Below, piece after piece: positions 1-9,615 of a stretch of 64,000 nucleotides of DNA (position 1 is its first letter; each line of letters starts with the position of its first letter). The translations under genes were made by a program, and so were the position numbers. The notes beneath the pieces were generated by a model, which had not been told where the DNA came from, ran no database searches, and saw only the letters and a list, made by a program, of their open reading frames with translations. The DNA comes from Gracilibacillus halotolerans (GTDB lineage Bacteria; Bacillota; Bacilli; Bacillales; Amphibacillaceae), in contig NZ_JACHON010000001.1 of the NCBI RefSeq assembly GCF_014206945.1, forward strand, positions 679,529 to 743,528, given 5' to 3'.

Positions 1-1973
1 GGGATACTGTGGAAAAATGCATCGTCAGTTGCTTGAAAACAAACTGTTAATTTCTGAAAGGTTACTTTCTTTAAAAAGTTTTGAAGCTCCAATAAACGTT
101 TAGGATAATCCAATAAATACAAGTTTTTCACTGGTGCATCTAGTTCATATAACTGACTAGGACTCGAGATAACAGGTATTTGCTCTATGTTCGTATCTTC
201 TCGAAAAGCAACAAAATAGCTATCCTCTTCATTAGATATTTTTGTATACCAGTTTTTCATTCGACGGTAATCAAATAGCTGCCAGTCGGAAACGGACACA
301 TCCTTCAAGGATAACTGCGGCTTTTTAATTCCATTCCACTCATTAATAGTTAGTTCGCCGACAACTTCCACTTCCGTAAAAGGTGCTATGCTATCTGTTA
401 AATGTCCAAAGCCAAAACCTATTCCGTCTATTTCAGCATCTTGGTCATTTAGTTTAAACTTTAAATGATTTTTTGACGCGCCAATTTGTCTCATGTCAGA
501 AGGTATAGCTACTAAATGAAAGATTGGCTTAGGATTTCCCATGCCATAAGGAGCAAACTTTTCTAATTGCTTTAACATATCTAACGTGATGTCTTTCACT
601 TCGACCGTTTGATCAATAGAGATTACCGGCTTTGCATCCTCTTCTGAGACAAGCTCGTCGGCAAGTGCGCTTAATTCCTCACGTAATCTATCTATATTCT
701 CTAGGCTTATCGTCATTCCTGCTGCCATTGCATGTCCACCAAATTGGTCAAATAAGTCTTTCACCTTCATACAATTTTCAAATAGATCAAATGCTTCTAT
801 ACTTCTAGCGGATCCTTTTGCTTGATTGCTATCTGGTAAAATACTCAGTACAATTGCTGGTTTTCTAAACGTCTCAACTAACCGTGAAGCAACAATTCCT
901 AGAACTCCTTGATTCCAGCCTTCTTTCGCAATAATTATAACGGAAGAATCTTTATGCTTTGAATCCGTTTCTATCATTTCTTTTGCTTCTTTTGTAATTT
1001 GAGTAACGATTTGCTGACGTTCGGTGTTTAATTCCTGGACATAGCCTGCTAATTCTTCCGCTTCTTCTGGATTATCTGTTAATAACAAATCTACAGCTAC
1101 ATTTGCGTCCTGCAAGCGACCAACAGCATTTAATCGTGGTGCTATTCGAAAACCAATATCCTCTTCTGTGACATCATCTTGTAGCTTGGATGCATTTTTC
1201 AACGCTACTAAGCCGGGCCGTTTAGTTGATTTCAATTGTTTTAATCCATAATGCACCAATATTCTATTCTCGTCTTTTAACGGTACTAAATCGGCAACTG
1301 TGCCAATCGAAACAAGATCTAGTAATTCTTTCGGCACATCGCCTAAAAGATGAGTAGCGAACTTAAATGCGACTCCAACACCGGCTAATTCCTTAAATGG
1401 ATAGTCAGGTGAACATTTTGGATGAATAATTGCATAAGCATTCGGTAATGTTTCTTGTAGTTCATGGTGATCGGTTATAATCACATCTAATCCTAATTCA
1501 TTTGCAATATCAACTTCTTTTACAGCTGCTATGCCATTATCGACAGTTATTATCAATTGAAAACCTTGACGATGTGCTTCCCTAAACGCCTCTTCATTTG
1601 GGCCATAACCTTCCGTAAAACGGTTTGGGATATAGTAGTCACACATGGCGCCTGATTGTCTCAATGCTTCCACCATAACAGCAGTTGATGTTACACCATC
1701 CGCATCATAGTCACCATATACTAGAATACTTTCTCCCTTCTCGATCGCTGTCTTCACGCGCTCCACAGCTTTATCGATGGAATCTAATAAGTTAGAGTGA
1801 TGAAGTGCTGCTAAAGTAGGGTTTAAGAACAACTCTGCCTCCTCATCCGTTGTAACACCTCGCTGATACAGCATCTGCTTAACAATAGGTTCAACTTCTA
1901 GAGACCAGGGCTGTTTCTCTGTATTCTGGTTGTCATTATATGTAAAAATCCATTTTGATTGGCTTGCTAACAT
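1..1973 (-). CDS. recJ: Single-stranded-DNA-specific exonuclease RecJ (3' end missing)
   Basis: RecJ is a 5'-3' single-strand exonuclease that acts in recombinational and base-excision repair in the cytoplasm. The ATG at 1971-1973 is preceded by a Shine-Dalgarno AGGGGTGA. Translation of the minus strand gives the DHH-family metal-binding motifs: DYDADG at residues 88-93 and TDHHE around residues 167-171. About 657 residues are visible and the frame is open to the window edge. Family members in Bacillus are near 780 residues, so roughly the last 120 residues are outside the window. It lies downstream of the LapA-domain gene, as in B. subtilis (yrvE-yrvD). An inverted repeat covers its ribosome binding site (separate entry). 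Confidence 0.95.
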   Translation of the reverse strand, partial: MLASQSKWIFTYNDNQNTEKQPWSLEVEPIVKQMLYQRGVTTDEEAELFLNPTLAALHHSNLLDSIDKAVERVKTAIEKGESILVYGDYDADGVTSTAVMVEALRQSGAMCDYYIPNRFTEGYGPNEEAFREAHRQGFQLIITVDNGIAAVKEVDIANELGLDVIITDHHELQETLPNAYAIIHPKCSPDYPFKELAGVGVAFKFATHLLGDVPKELLDLVSIGTVADLVPLKDENRILVHYGLKQLKSTKRPGLVALKNASKLQDDVTEEDIGFRIAPRLNAVGRLQDANVAVDLLLTDNPEEAEELAGYVQELNTERQQIVTQITKEAKEMIETDSKHKDSSVIIIAKEGWNQGVLGIVASRLVETFRKPAIVLSILPDSNQAKGSARSIEAFDLFENCMKVKDLFDQFGGHAMAAGMTISLENIDRLREELSALADELVSEEDAKPVISIDQTVEVKDITLDMLKQLEKFAPYGMGNPKPIFHLVAIPSDMRQIGASKNHLKFKLNDQDAEIDGIGFGFGHLTDSIAPFTEVEVVGELTINEWNGIKKPQLSLKDVSVSDWQLFDYRRMKNWYTKISNEEDSYFVAFREDTNIEQIPVISSPSQLYELDAPVKNLYLLDYPKRLLELQNFLKKVTFQKLTVCFQATDDAFFHSI

Positions 1974-1979
1974 AAATTC

Positions 1980-2018
1980 ACCCCTGACTCACTTATTATA
2001 CAAAAGTGTACCAGGGGT
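1980..2018 (-). promoter_or_regulatory. Inverted repeat over the recJ ribosome binding site
   Basis: Two nested stems, ACCCCTG/CAGGGGT (7 bp) and CACTT/AAGTG (5 bp), enclose a TATAAT hexamer in the loop. The outer stem includes the recJ Shine-Dalgarno. As RNA this could hide the ribosome binding site. As DNA it could be an operator around a -10 box. The pairing is seen in the sequence; either function is inference. Confidence 0.45.
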
Positions 2019-2064
2019 AGCAAACAGATAATTTATTACAAAACATTCCAAAACATTAAATATG

Positions 2065-2385
2065 CTAGATTTTTCCGCTATTTTCTTCATTTTCTTCATA
2101 ATCTGTATGAACTTTTTCCGTATCGACTGGTTGCCCAGAAACTAATGCTTCCTGTTCCCGTTTTAATTGGCGTATTTCTCTTTGTAGTCGGATCATTCGC
2201 ACCACCCCGACTGCAGCAGTAATACTTGCTCCCATCAATACAGAAAATAAGATAACTAAAACTAGTGGAGCATTTCCAGAACCGAAAAGGTAATTTACTT
2301 CTACAGGTTCTATATTAATAACTGCAAAAACCGCAATAATAACAGCAAAGATTACTGCTATAATAATATATGTTTGTCCTTTCAT
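2065..2385 (-). CDS. LapA-domain (DUF1049) small membrane protein, YrvD-like
   Basis: This 106-residue protein has two hydrophobic segments (about residues 4-24 and 39-62) with the INIEPVEVNYLFG-type linker typical of the lipopolysaccharide-assembly-A domain. A basic coiled region (residues 64-82) and an acidic tail follow. Despite the domain name it occurs in Gram-positive bacteria without LPS, where its role is not settled. The start has a strong AAAGGAGG Shine-Dalgarno. Its position between secDF and recJ matches B. subtilis yrvD. A terminator upstream separates it from secDF, so it probably has its own promoter. Confidence 0.85.
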   Translation of the reverse strand: MKGQTYIIIAVIFAVIIAVFAVINIEPVEVNYLFGSGNAPLVLVILFSVLMGASITAAVGVVRMIRLQREIRQLKREQEALVSGQPVDTEKVHTDYEENEENSGKI

Positions 2386-2449
2386 CTAAACGCCTCCTTT
2401 TCTTAGCTATACCCAGCATCTAATATTTCTAAGCAAAAAATATATAAAC

Positions 2450-2500
2450 TTGAAAAAATAGAACCCCCTAAATTAACTTCTCAGTTAACTTAAAGGGGTC
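2450..2500 (-). terminator. Rho-independent terminator of secDF
   Basis: On the minus strand an imperfect ACCCCTTTAAGTTAAC...GTTAATTTAGGGGG hairpin follows the secDF stop codon by about 15 nt and runs into a TTCTATTTTTTC tract. Confidence 0.75.
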
Positions 2501-2513
2501 ATACGCTTATCTA

Positions 2514-4772
2514 TTATACTTGTGGACCATCGTTAATTTTTTTCTCTTGATATACGATCGGTTTCTCTTTGATTGTTTTTCCACGCCATACTAACCATAG
2601 TTGTGCACCGATAAATAAAGATGAATACGTACCTGCTAACAACCCTACTATTAAAGCAAAGGAGAAGTTAGTAATAGAAACAGCTCCAAATATCGCTAGC
2701 ATGAGTACAACTAGGAGAACCGTCATAACTGTGTTGATACTTCGTGTCAATGTTTGCGTTAGACTATGATTTACGATGGTAGCCAACTCATCAAAAGTCT
2801 TAATTCGCTTCCGTTTCCTTATATTTTCGCGAATTCGGTCAAATGTTACAATCGTATCATTTATGGAATAACCTACTACCGCTAAAATTGCTGCAATAAT
2901 CGTAATATCAAATTCTAACCTCGTAATACTGAAAAATACGAGAATAAAGAATGCATCATGCAATAAGGAAACAATAGCAGCCACACCCATCTGAAATTCA
3001 AAACGGAATGAGACATAGATTATAATTCCTATCGATGCGTATAAAACCGCTAGCAAAGCGTTTTTAGCCAACTCTTTCCCAACAACTGGTGAGACAGTGT
3101 TTACAGTCGGTTCGTGTCCATACTTTTCAGAAAAATAGCTACGTACTTCTGCTACCTGTTCCTTAGATAAATCGTCCGAGAAACGTGCTACACCAATGTT
3201 ATCATTATCCCCGGAGAGAACTATTTGATTAGCTGGCTCTAATCCAAACTCCTCAAACTCTTCACTTAAGACTTCAACGTCTAATGATTCATCTGCAAGT
3301 ATCTCCACACGAGAACCACTTTCAAAATCGATTCCTAAGTTTAAACGGAACAAGGAAAGAGATATAACTCCCAGGACAACTAGAGCAATAGAAATTGTAA
3401 AGAATTTTTTTCGATGTCCAACAATATTAAATTGACGTCCAAACACTGTCGGTACAACTTCTTCCTTACTTTCAAGAGGTATAATATCTTCTTTCTTTAC
3501 ACCAAACCATCCAAAGCGTTTGTTTAACCAATTACTCTGTATCCATAAGCCTAGCAGTAATCTTGAACCATAGACTGCAGTAATAAAGCTTAATAGGATA
3601 CTAACGATTAACATTGTTGCAAATCCTTTAACAGAGCTTGTACCAAATATAAATAGTACCGTTGCAGCTATTAATGTTGTAATATTCGCGTCCATAATCG
3701 TAGCGAAAGATGTCTTGTTCCCAGCTTTGAAAGCATTTTTAACAGATTTTCCTTCTTTAAGTTCCTCTTTCATACGCTCTGCTGTTAAGATATTCGCATC
3801 AACCGCCATACCGACACCAAGAACAAGCGCGGCGATACCTGGTAACGTTAGAACACCATTCATTAAGTTAAACACTAACAACACTAAATAAATATAAATA
3901 GATAATGTAATTGTTGCGATAACACCAGGGAAACGGTAATAAATAATCATAAAGGCAAACACGAGTAGCACACCAATAATACTAGCAAAAACAGTTTTAT
4001 CAAGTGCCTGCTGACCAAATTGTGCGCCAACAGAGGTAGAATATTCTTCCTGTAAGTCGACTGGCAATGAACCTGCATTTAAAATATCGGCAAGTCTTTT
4101 CGCTTCGTCCACAGTAAAATTACCAGTAATCATAATATCAGAAGTTTGTAGAATCTGGCTGAAACCAGGAGCTGAGACGAATTTAGGATCCGCTTTTACT
4201 GCTTCTTCTGCATAGCTATCCCCTTCTTCATAATCCATCCAAATAACAACACGGTTATCTAATGATGGATCATTGAATATTTCCCGTGTCACATCTCCAA
4301 ATAAATTGGCATTTTTGAATTGAACCGTAACAATCGGTTCATTTGTAGTTGGATCAAAATCCTGCCTTGCGCTTCCGTCATTTATATGAGATCCATTTAA
4401 ATACTCTTTATCATTAACATCACGGAAAGATAGACTTGCTGATGTTGCAAGAAGTTCTCGAGCTTCATCCTGGTTTGAGATACCAGCTAATTGAACTCGT
4501 ATTCTATCCGGTTCCTCTATCGAAAAGTTAGGTTCATTTACACCTAAAACATCGACACGTTCACTAAGTATTCTAACTGTTGCTTCTAACATATCTGTCG
4601 TTACTTCTTGCGTTTCATCTAAAGGTTCGACCGTATATAAAACTTCAAAACCACCTTGTAAATCAAGGCCAAGATTTATATTTTTTGCTATCGGCGAATA
4701 TGTCGTTCCTATTGTTGCCCCCAATACTAACACGATTAAAAAAAAGGCAACGATTCTTGCTCGTTTTAACAT
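2514..4772 (-). CDS. secDF: Protein translocase subunit SecDF (SecD-SecF fusion)
   Basis: SecDF is a proton-driven membrane accessory of the SecYEG translocon that helps pull secreted proteins out of the membrane. The 752-residue protein is a natural SecD-SecF fusion, as in B. subtilis (about 737 residues). It has an N-terminal transmembrane segment followed by the D1 motif LGLDLQGG (residues 34-41), a P1 periplasmic-type domain, five transmembrane helices to about residue 420, then a second SecF half. The SecF half starts with LGIDFESGSR near residue 480 and ends with five more helices. It lies downstream of comN and ends in a clear terminator. No anomaly is visible. Confidence 0.97.
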   Translation of the reverse strand: MLKRARIVAFFLIVLVLGATIGTTYSPIAKNINLGLDLQGGFEVLYTVEPLDETQEVTTDMLEATVRILSERVDVLGVNEPNFSIEEPDRIRVQLAGISNQDEARELLATSASLSFRDVNDKEYLNGSHINDGSARQDFDPTTNEPIVTVQFKNANLFGDVTREIFNDPSLDNRVVIWMDYEEGDSYAEEAVKADPKFVSAPGFSQILQTSDIMITGNFTVDEAKRLADILNAGSLPVDLQEEYSTSVGAQFGQQALDKTVFASIIGVLLVFAFMIIYYRFPGVIATITLSIYIYLVLLVFNLMNGVLTLPGIAALVLGVGMAVDANILTAERMKEELKEGKSVKNAFKAGNKTSFATIMDANITTLIAATVLFIFGTSSVKGFATMLIVSILLSFITAVYGSRLLLGLWIQSNWLNKRFGWFGVKKEDIIPLESKEEVVPTVFGRQFNIVGHRKKFFTISIALVVLGVISLSLFRLNLGIDFESGSRVEILADESLDVEVLSEEFEEFGLEPANQIVLSGDNDNIGVARFSDDLSKEQVAEVRSYFSEKYGHEPTVNTVSPVVGKELAKNALLAVLYASIGIIIYVSFRFEFQMGVAAIVSLLHDAFFILVFFSITRLEFDITIIAAILAVVGYSINDTIVTFDRIRENIRKRKRIKTFDELATIVNHSLTQTLTRSINTVMTVLLVVLMLAIFGAVSITNFSFALIVGLLAGTYSSLFIGAQLWLVWRGKTIKEKPIVYQEKKINDGPQV

Positions 4773-4852
4773 GTATAAAGCCCCCTACTCGGTTGAACAA
4801 AAATTTTTCATCATTATGTACGAATGTTATATATTGACAATAAAACTATTCT

Positions 4853-4892
4853 ACTATATTCAGTCTCTTCTATACAAGTAACAGAATATAGT
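4853..4892 (-). terminator. Possible weak terminator after comN
   Basis: A 9-bp inverted repeat, ACTATATTC/GAATATAGT, with a 22-nt loop lies between the comN stop and secDF. A short T-rich stretch follows on the minus strand. It may attenuate rather than end transcription. Confidence 0.35.
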
Positions 4893-4908
4893 TCAAACTT
4901 TAGAAATA

Positions 4909-5205
4909 TTATTCTTCTGTGACTGCACCAAGAATCGCGTCAAGCGTTTCCTTGAGATTATTGTCCATAAAGGATTGCTGAGTTAAGTATGTCATATAGA
5001 CATTAGGGCTTAGATGAAAAATATCTTGAACCACTTCATGAAGTGCTTTCTCTGGATTTCCTCTCCAAACCTTCTCAGTAAGACAAACCCATACATTTTC
5101 TGGAGTGGCCTTTGAATATTCTAATAAATGAAATTCTGAAACTTTACTATCTAAAATCTCTGTAACACTCTTTTTCCATTCAGAAACAGGCTTTTTTATA
5201 CTCAA
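4909..5205 (-). CDS. comN: Post-transcriptional regulator ComN-like (YrzD)
   Basis: This is a 98-residue protein if translation starts at the TTG at 5203-5205, six bases after a GGAGGA Shine-Dalgarno. The longer open frame (to 5250) has no comparable ribosome site. The sequence KKPVSEWKKSV and the body up to VTEE resemble the post-transcriptional regulator family of ComN. In B. subtilis ComN controls comE mRNA in competence (family knowledge). The position next to secDF and divergent from spoVB is the same as for yrzD in B. subtilis. Whether it controls competence here is not shown. Confidence 0.75.
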   Translation of the reverse strand: MSIKKPVSEWKKSVTEILDSKVSEFHLLEYSKATPENVWVCLTEKVWRGNPEKALHEVVQDIFHLSPNVYMTYLTQQSFMDNNLKETLDAILGAVTEE

Positions 5206-5361
5206 TTCAAATCCTCCATTACATTTTATTCGTTCATATCCCAGTTGCATATTTCTCTCAAAATTTGATTAACTCTAAAATTTAGTCATGCTTGTCCTCT
5301 GACCATGCATATAATTCATTGTATATGAAAACTTTTAATTTGAGAAGGCAGGTAGAAGAGA

Positions 5362-6912
5362 GTGTCCAAACAAAATTTTTTAAAAGGCACTATTATATTA
5401 ATTATTGCCGGAATGATTACTCGATTTCTTGGCTTCATCAACCGAATTGTTGTTGCTAGAGTAATGGGGGAAGAAGGTATCGGGTTGTATAATATGGCAC
5501 TGCCAACTCTTTTTTTAATGTACACCATTTCCCAAGTTGGTTTACCGTTAGCCATATCGAAACGTGTTGCAGAAGCCGATGCTAAAAAGGATTATCAAAA
5601 GATTAGACGTATTTTAGTAGTCTCTCTAACCATCACGTGTAGTTTGAGTATTATCTCGTCCATCATTATGTTCATCAGTATTCCTTATATCTCTAACGTT
5701 CTCTTAACGGATGCTCGTGTGTTTTATCCAATGATGGCTATCATACCAATTATCCCCATTAGTGCAGTTGGGTCAGTAATTCGAGGTTATTTTCAAGGTA
5801 GGCAAAATATGAAGCCACAAAGCTTCGCCCAAGTAATTGAGCAATTTGTCCGAATTAGCTGTGTTTTCTTTCTTGTACAATGGCTAATCCCTTATGGAGT
5901 AGAATTTGCCGCTGTTGGCGCTATGATTTCCGTAATAATCGGCGAGGTAGTCTCCCTCTTATACATGCTTCGAATGTTTAAGAAAAAGAAACGCATTAAA
6001 ATTCGCAAAAATCTTTGGAACGTGCTACGCAATGGTAAAGAAACAATGAATCAACTTTTTTCAATAGCGATTCCAAATACAGCTAGTAGGTTTGTAAATT
6101 CCATCGCAAATTTTTTAGAGCCCATTCTAGTTGCTCAAAGTCTAGCTCTAGCTGGTTTTCATTCAACTATAGCAACCAAACAATATGGCGCCTTAACTGG
6201 CTATGCGATCCCTTTACTCTTTCTACCAACGTTTATCACCCATTCCTTAGCTGTTGCGCTTGTACCTAATATTAGTGAGGCAGAAGCGAAACAACATTTT
6301 CAACTAATCCATTATCGGATACTTCAAGCTGTTCGGTTATCCTTCGCGTCCGGAGCGATTGCAACCGTTCTATTAACACTTTTTGCAGATCAAATATTAA
6401 CCTATATGTATGGGACAGACAACGCCAAATATTTTCTCTATATTATGGCACCGTGTTTTATTTTTATGTATATTCAATTTCCACTGAATGCAACGTTACA
6501 AGCTTTAGATCATGCAAAGCAGGCAATGTGGAATAGTATCATTGCGACAACGATTAAATTTGTTGTTCTGATTGTGTTAGCTACTAACCCCGACATCGGC
6601 ATTTATGGAGCCGCTATTGCAATGTGCGTTGGAGTAATGATAGGAACGATCTTACATTTACTTTCCTTACGTAGAAAAATAAATTTCACCATTCCTTTTA
6701 GCATGATTGTAAAAATGGTTGTATTGTTAGGTTGTACGTTTTGGGCAGGTTTCCTTATAAAAGAGCTCGTCGTCTTACCAATAGCTGAACCCCTACTCTT
6801 TGTCGGACATATTCTAATCCTATTTTTCGTCTATATTATTTTCTTATTTTCTTTACAGTTTATAAACAAGAGTGAATTAAAACAATTCAGGAAAGATGAA
6901 CCTACAGCTTAA
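5362..6912 (+). CDS. spoVB: Stage V sporulation protein B, MATE/MurJ-like lipid flippase
   Basis: SpoVB is a polytopic membrane protein of the MVF/polysaccharide-flippase group, needed for spore cortex formation. It is thought to move peptidoglycan lipid precursors across the mother-cell-derived membrane. The 516 residues form about 14 hydrophobic helices, starting with a KGTIILIIAGMITRFLGF segment. Translation starts at GTG 5362-5364. It is one of few plus-strand genes and is divergent from comN. A GTCAT..CATATAAT arrangement upstream (near 5285-5315) loosely resembles a sigma-E promoter, which would fit mother-cell expression; this is weak inference. It ends in a bidirectional terminator. 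Confidence 0.92.
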   Translation: MSKQNFLKGTIILIIAGMITRFLGFINRIVVARVMGEEGIGLYNMALPTLFLMYTISQVGLPLAISKRVAEADAKKDYQKIRRILVVSLTITCSLSIISSIIMFISIPYISNVLLTDARVFYPMMAIIPIIPISAVGSVIRGYFQGRQNMKPQSFAQVIEQFVRISCVFFLVQWLIPYGVEFAAVGAMISVIIGEVVSLLYMLRMFKKKKRIKIRKNLWNVLRNGKETMNQLFSIAIPNTASRFVNSIANFLEPILVAQSLALAGFHSTIATKQYGALTGYAIPLLFLPTFITHSLAVALVPNISEAEAKQHFQLIHYRILQAVRLSFASGAIATVLLTLFADQILTYMYGTDNAKYFLYIMAPCFIFMYIQFPLNATLQALDHAKQAMWNSIIATTIKFVVLIVLATNPDIGIYGAAIAMCVGVMIGTILHLLSLRRKINFTIPFSMIVKMVVLLGCTFWAGFLIKELVVLPIAEPLLFVGHILILFFVYIIFLFSLQFINKSELKQFRKDEPTA

Positions 6913-6928
6913 CAATCATTTTCTAATC

Positions 6929-6967
6929 AAAATACCACTTTCCCATAGTACGAGAAAGTGGTATTTT
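6929..6967. terminator. Bidirectional terminator between spoVB and the DUF421 gene
   Basis: A perfect 14-bp inverted repeat, AAAATACCACTTTC/GAAAGTGGTATTTT, with an 11-nt loop. It lies between two convergent genes, with A- and T-tracts suited to both directions. Confidence 0.85.
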
Positions 6968-6976
6968 CTGTTGCTT

Positions 6977-7660
6977 TTATTTTTTTTCATTTTTCTTATC
7001 GATGTACCACTCGTTATTTCGGTCAATCGAACAGAACGAGATTTCATTAAAATCTGGAAAACCTTTTTCCTTCAGAATCTTTCTTAACCATTTCTCGTCT
7101 CTCTGAATGTTTTTCAATGCATCTTGTTGGATTTTTCCGTCTACAATTAATGGTAACACTAATCCCGACATTGGATATACTGATTTATCATCATCTTTTT
7201 TTTCTATAACAGAAAGCTTTCCAGATGGCTCTAAAATAGCAAACTCGACATCATTAATACTTTCAGTTCCATTTTCTCTCAATTGCTGTAATAAATCTGT
7301 GAAGTTATACCGATTTTTTTTCATCTCATGCTCATCTATTTTTCCATTCGTGATAATAATGGAGGGCTTTCCTTCAAAATAGGTTCGAAATAAAGGACTT
7401 TTTAAAGAAATAAAGGCAGTCAGTCTTTGAATAATTAACAAAATAGCCATAGGTATTAGGGTAAACCAATATTCGATTTCTAAATCTTCAATTGTAACTA
7501 CCGCAAGTTCTGCAATCATAATATAAACTACAATATCTAATAAACTTAATTCTCCGATTTCTCGTTTCCCCATCATCCGGAATATGATTACAATCACCGT
7601 ATAATAAAAAATCGTTCGTACAATGATCGTAAGAATGTCTTCACCAGCCAATACTGTCAC
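6977..7660 (-). CDS. DUF421 (YetF/YrbG-type) membrane protein
   Basis: This 227-residue protein has three N-terminal membrane helices (about residues 10-30, 38-57 and 63-83). A cytoplasmic domain follows with the family signatures FRMMGKREIGELSLLD, GKPSIIITNGKI and FTDLLQQLRENG. The family includes B. subtilis YetF and YrbG, whose molecular role is poorly known; some members act in spores. yrbG sits beside spoVB in B. subtilis too, which supports orthology with YrbG. It converges with spoVB and shares the terminator. Confidence 0.88.
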   Translation of the reverse strand: MTVLAGEDILTIIVRTIFYYTVIVIIFRMMGKREIGELSLLDIVVYIMIAELAVVTIEDLEIEYWFTLIPMAILLIIQRLTAFISLKSPLFRTYFEGKPSIIITNGKIDEHEMKKNRYNFTDLLQQLRENGTESINDVEFAILEPSGKLSVIEKKDDDKSVYPMSGLVLPLIVDGKIQQDALKNIQRDEKWLRKILKEKGFPDFNEISFCSIDRNNEWYIDKKNEKK

Positions 7661-7716
7661 TGCTCCTAAATTTCTATAGTATTGCTAGTTTATCCGTCCT
7701 CTATAAATTTATACGC

Positions 7717-9018
7717 TTATAATGATTGTTCAAATGGTACCAAGTATCGAAAATAGATATAGATGGTAGCAATAACTAGAGATAACAATACAATCGGAAT
7801 TCCATACTTTAAATACTTAACAAATTCAATCTTTTTATTTTGTGCTTCGGCAAGTCCAGCAACTACAACATTAGCAGTAGCACCTATTAATGAACCATTG
7901 CCACCTAGACACGCGCCTAAGGCTAGTGACCACCATAGTGGATCTAAATTTGCCATACCGTAGGATTCGAATTCTTGAATTACCGGTATCATCGCAGCAA
8001 CAAAAGGGATGTTGTCTACAACCCCAGATAAGACGCCTGAAGTCCATAGTAGTAAAAGAGCCGTATTAGACATATCTCCCCCAGTTACCCACATAATTGA
8101 CCGCGCTATTTCATCAATAACACCTACTTCTTGTAATCCTCCTACTAGCATGAATAAACCAATAAAGAAAAATAACGTAATCCATTCAACTTGTTCAAAC
8201 ACCTTTTCTGTTAGTAACTCTTTATCACTACATAGCAGTAATAATATCGCACCACTAAGAGCAATCATAGTAATATCCATATGTATAATCGGGTGAAGAA
8301 TAAAGCCGATGATGGTTAATATAAGGATACTAACAGACTGATATAATAAAGGTGACTTTTTTAAATGCTCTCTCTCATTCATTAGTTTTAATTTTTTTAT
8401 ATCATCGATTTCTATTGGCTTTAATTGTTTTCGGAATAAATAGTAGAGTAATGTTAGAGTAATAACGAGGATGACAATAGATATAGGTGCTGTATGCTGT
8501 AAAAAAGAAGCAAAAGTAATATGCGGAACAGCTTGTCCAATCATAATATTAGGTGGATCACCAATTAATGTGGCCGTACCGCCAATGTTAGAAGTTATAA
8601 TGATCGTAATTAAATAAGGAAATGTAGGCTGCTTTAACATAGTCGTCAACGTAATAATAATCGGTACAAATAGCAAAACTGTTGTCACGTTATCTAACAA
8701 TGCGGAACCAATAGCCGTTAGTAATCCCACACCAATTAATAGTTTCTTCGGGTCTCCTTTTACGACTTTCGCTAAACGTATCGCAATAAAACTAAACACA
8801 CCGGTATTTTTAGTAATACCAACTAGGACCATCATCGCAAACAAAAGTGCAATTGTATGCCAATCAATGTATTTCGTAATAACTGTTTCCCACGTATACA
8901 CTTGTGTTAATAGTAACAGCATTCCTCCTGCTAACGCGACGGTCGCTCGATTTATCTTTTCCGTCATAATAAAATAGTAACTTATAATAAATACCGAGAT
9001 GGCCAATATGGTTGTCAT
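7717..9018 (-). CDS. ArsB/NhaD-type (ion transporter superfamily) permease
   Basis: A 433-residue membrane protein of about 11-12 helices. Two internally similar halves each carry the re-entrant signature of this superfamily: SALLDNVTTVLLFVP with SNIGGTATLIGDPPN in the first half, SGVVDNIPFVAAMIP with GACLGGNGSLIGATAN in the second. The family covers arsenite exporters, NhaD sodium/proton antiporters and organic-anion carriers. No arsR or arsC is nearby, so arsenite export is not favoured. Sodium/proton antiport would suit a salt-loving host, but this is inference. The gene is not part of the B. subtilis block and looks like a lineage insertion. Confidence 0.8.
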   Translation of the reverse strand: MTTILAISVFIISYYFIMTEKINRATVALAGGMLLLLTQVYTWETVITKYIDWHTIALLFAMMVLVGITKNTGVFSFIAIRLAKVVKGDPKKLLIGVGLLTAIGSALLDNVTTVLLFVPIIITLTTMLKQPTFPYLITIIITSNIGGTATLIGDPPNIMIGQAVPHITFASFLQHTAPISIVILVITLTLLYYLFRKQLKPIEIDDIKKLKLMNEREHLKKSPLLYQSVSILILTIIGFILHPIIHMDITMIALSGAILLLLCSDKELLTEKVFEQVEWITLFFFIGLFMLVGGLQEVGVIDEIARSIMWVTGGDMSNTALLLLWTSGVLSGVVDNIPFVAAMIPVIQEFESYGMANLDPLWWSLALGACLGGNGSLIGATANVVVAGLAEAQNKKIEFVKYLKYGIPIVLLSLVIATIYIYFRYLVPFEQSL

Positions 9019-9151
9019 GTAAGGTCTCCTCTCACTTAAGCTACTACCATTTATATTCTTGTCCTAAAAGAATCATTCTTACTTTATTTCGTTCTTCTAA
9101 TTGACCACGGACATGCATATATCATTACTAAGAGTAGATGGAGGGGATAAA

Positions 9152-9541
9152 ATGATGAAGGGCTTCATAAGTATGTTGTATGGTTGGGTTAGTATTTTGG
9201 CTGTCATTCTATTAGCGAGTCTTATACTGTCTTTATTACTGCGTTTTACCTCATTAGGAGAATCCACACTCAATTTAGTAACACTTTTATTAAGTTTTCT
9301 TGCTTTATTTGTTGGAGGGTTTGTAGCTGGCATGAAAGCCAAAAAGAGAGGGTTAATTATAGGGTTATCAACGGGGTTATGCTTCACATTATTTGTTTTT
9401 TGCTACCGATATTTAGGATTAAACACTGGCTTTCAGCTTGCAGACTTCGTCAATCACGGAGCCTATTTATTACTCGCTATGTTAGGTGCTATTTTTGGAG
9501 TCAACTTATCCGGTGGTGATCCCGACGGAACTTCTTCTTAA
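9152..9541 (+). CDS. TIGR04086-family membrane protein, YrzE-like
   Basis: 129 residues from the ATG at 9152, which has a GGAGGGG Shine-Dalgarno seven bases upstream. The longer frame from 9101 lacks one. Four hydrophobic helices with the motif FVAGMKAKKRGLIIGLSTG match the TIGR04086/YrzE family, an integral membrane family of unknown function found beside yajC in Bacillaceae. It is convergent with yajC. An antisense 96-residue open frame over the same bases is a shadow. Confidence 0.75.
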   Translation: MMKGFISMLYGWVSILAVILLASLILSLLLRFTSLGESTLNLVTLLLSFLALFVGGFVAGMKAKKRGLIIGLSTGLCFTLFVFCYRYLGLNTGFQLADFVNHGAYLLLAMLGAIFGVNLSGGDPDGTSS

Positions 9542-9615
9542 CTGGTTCATATTTGAGCTCCTTCGAAATCAAAACTACCAACATTAATTACGTAGTCAAA
9601 AGCGTAGACACCGGC

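Noticed and set aside
9097-9387. 96-codon minus-strand frame opposite yrzE
   Set aside because: Fully antisense to a gene with a good ribosome site and clear membrane-helix periodicity.
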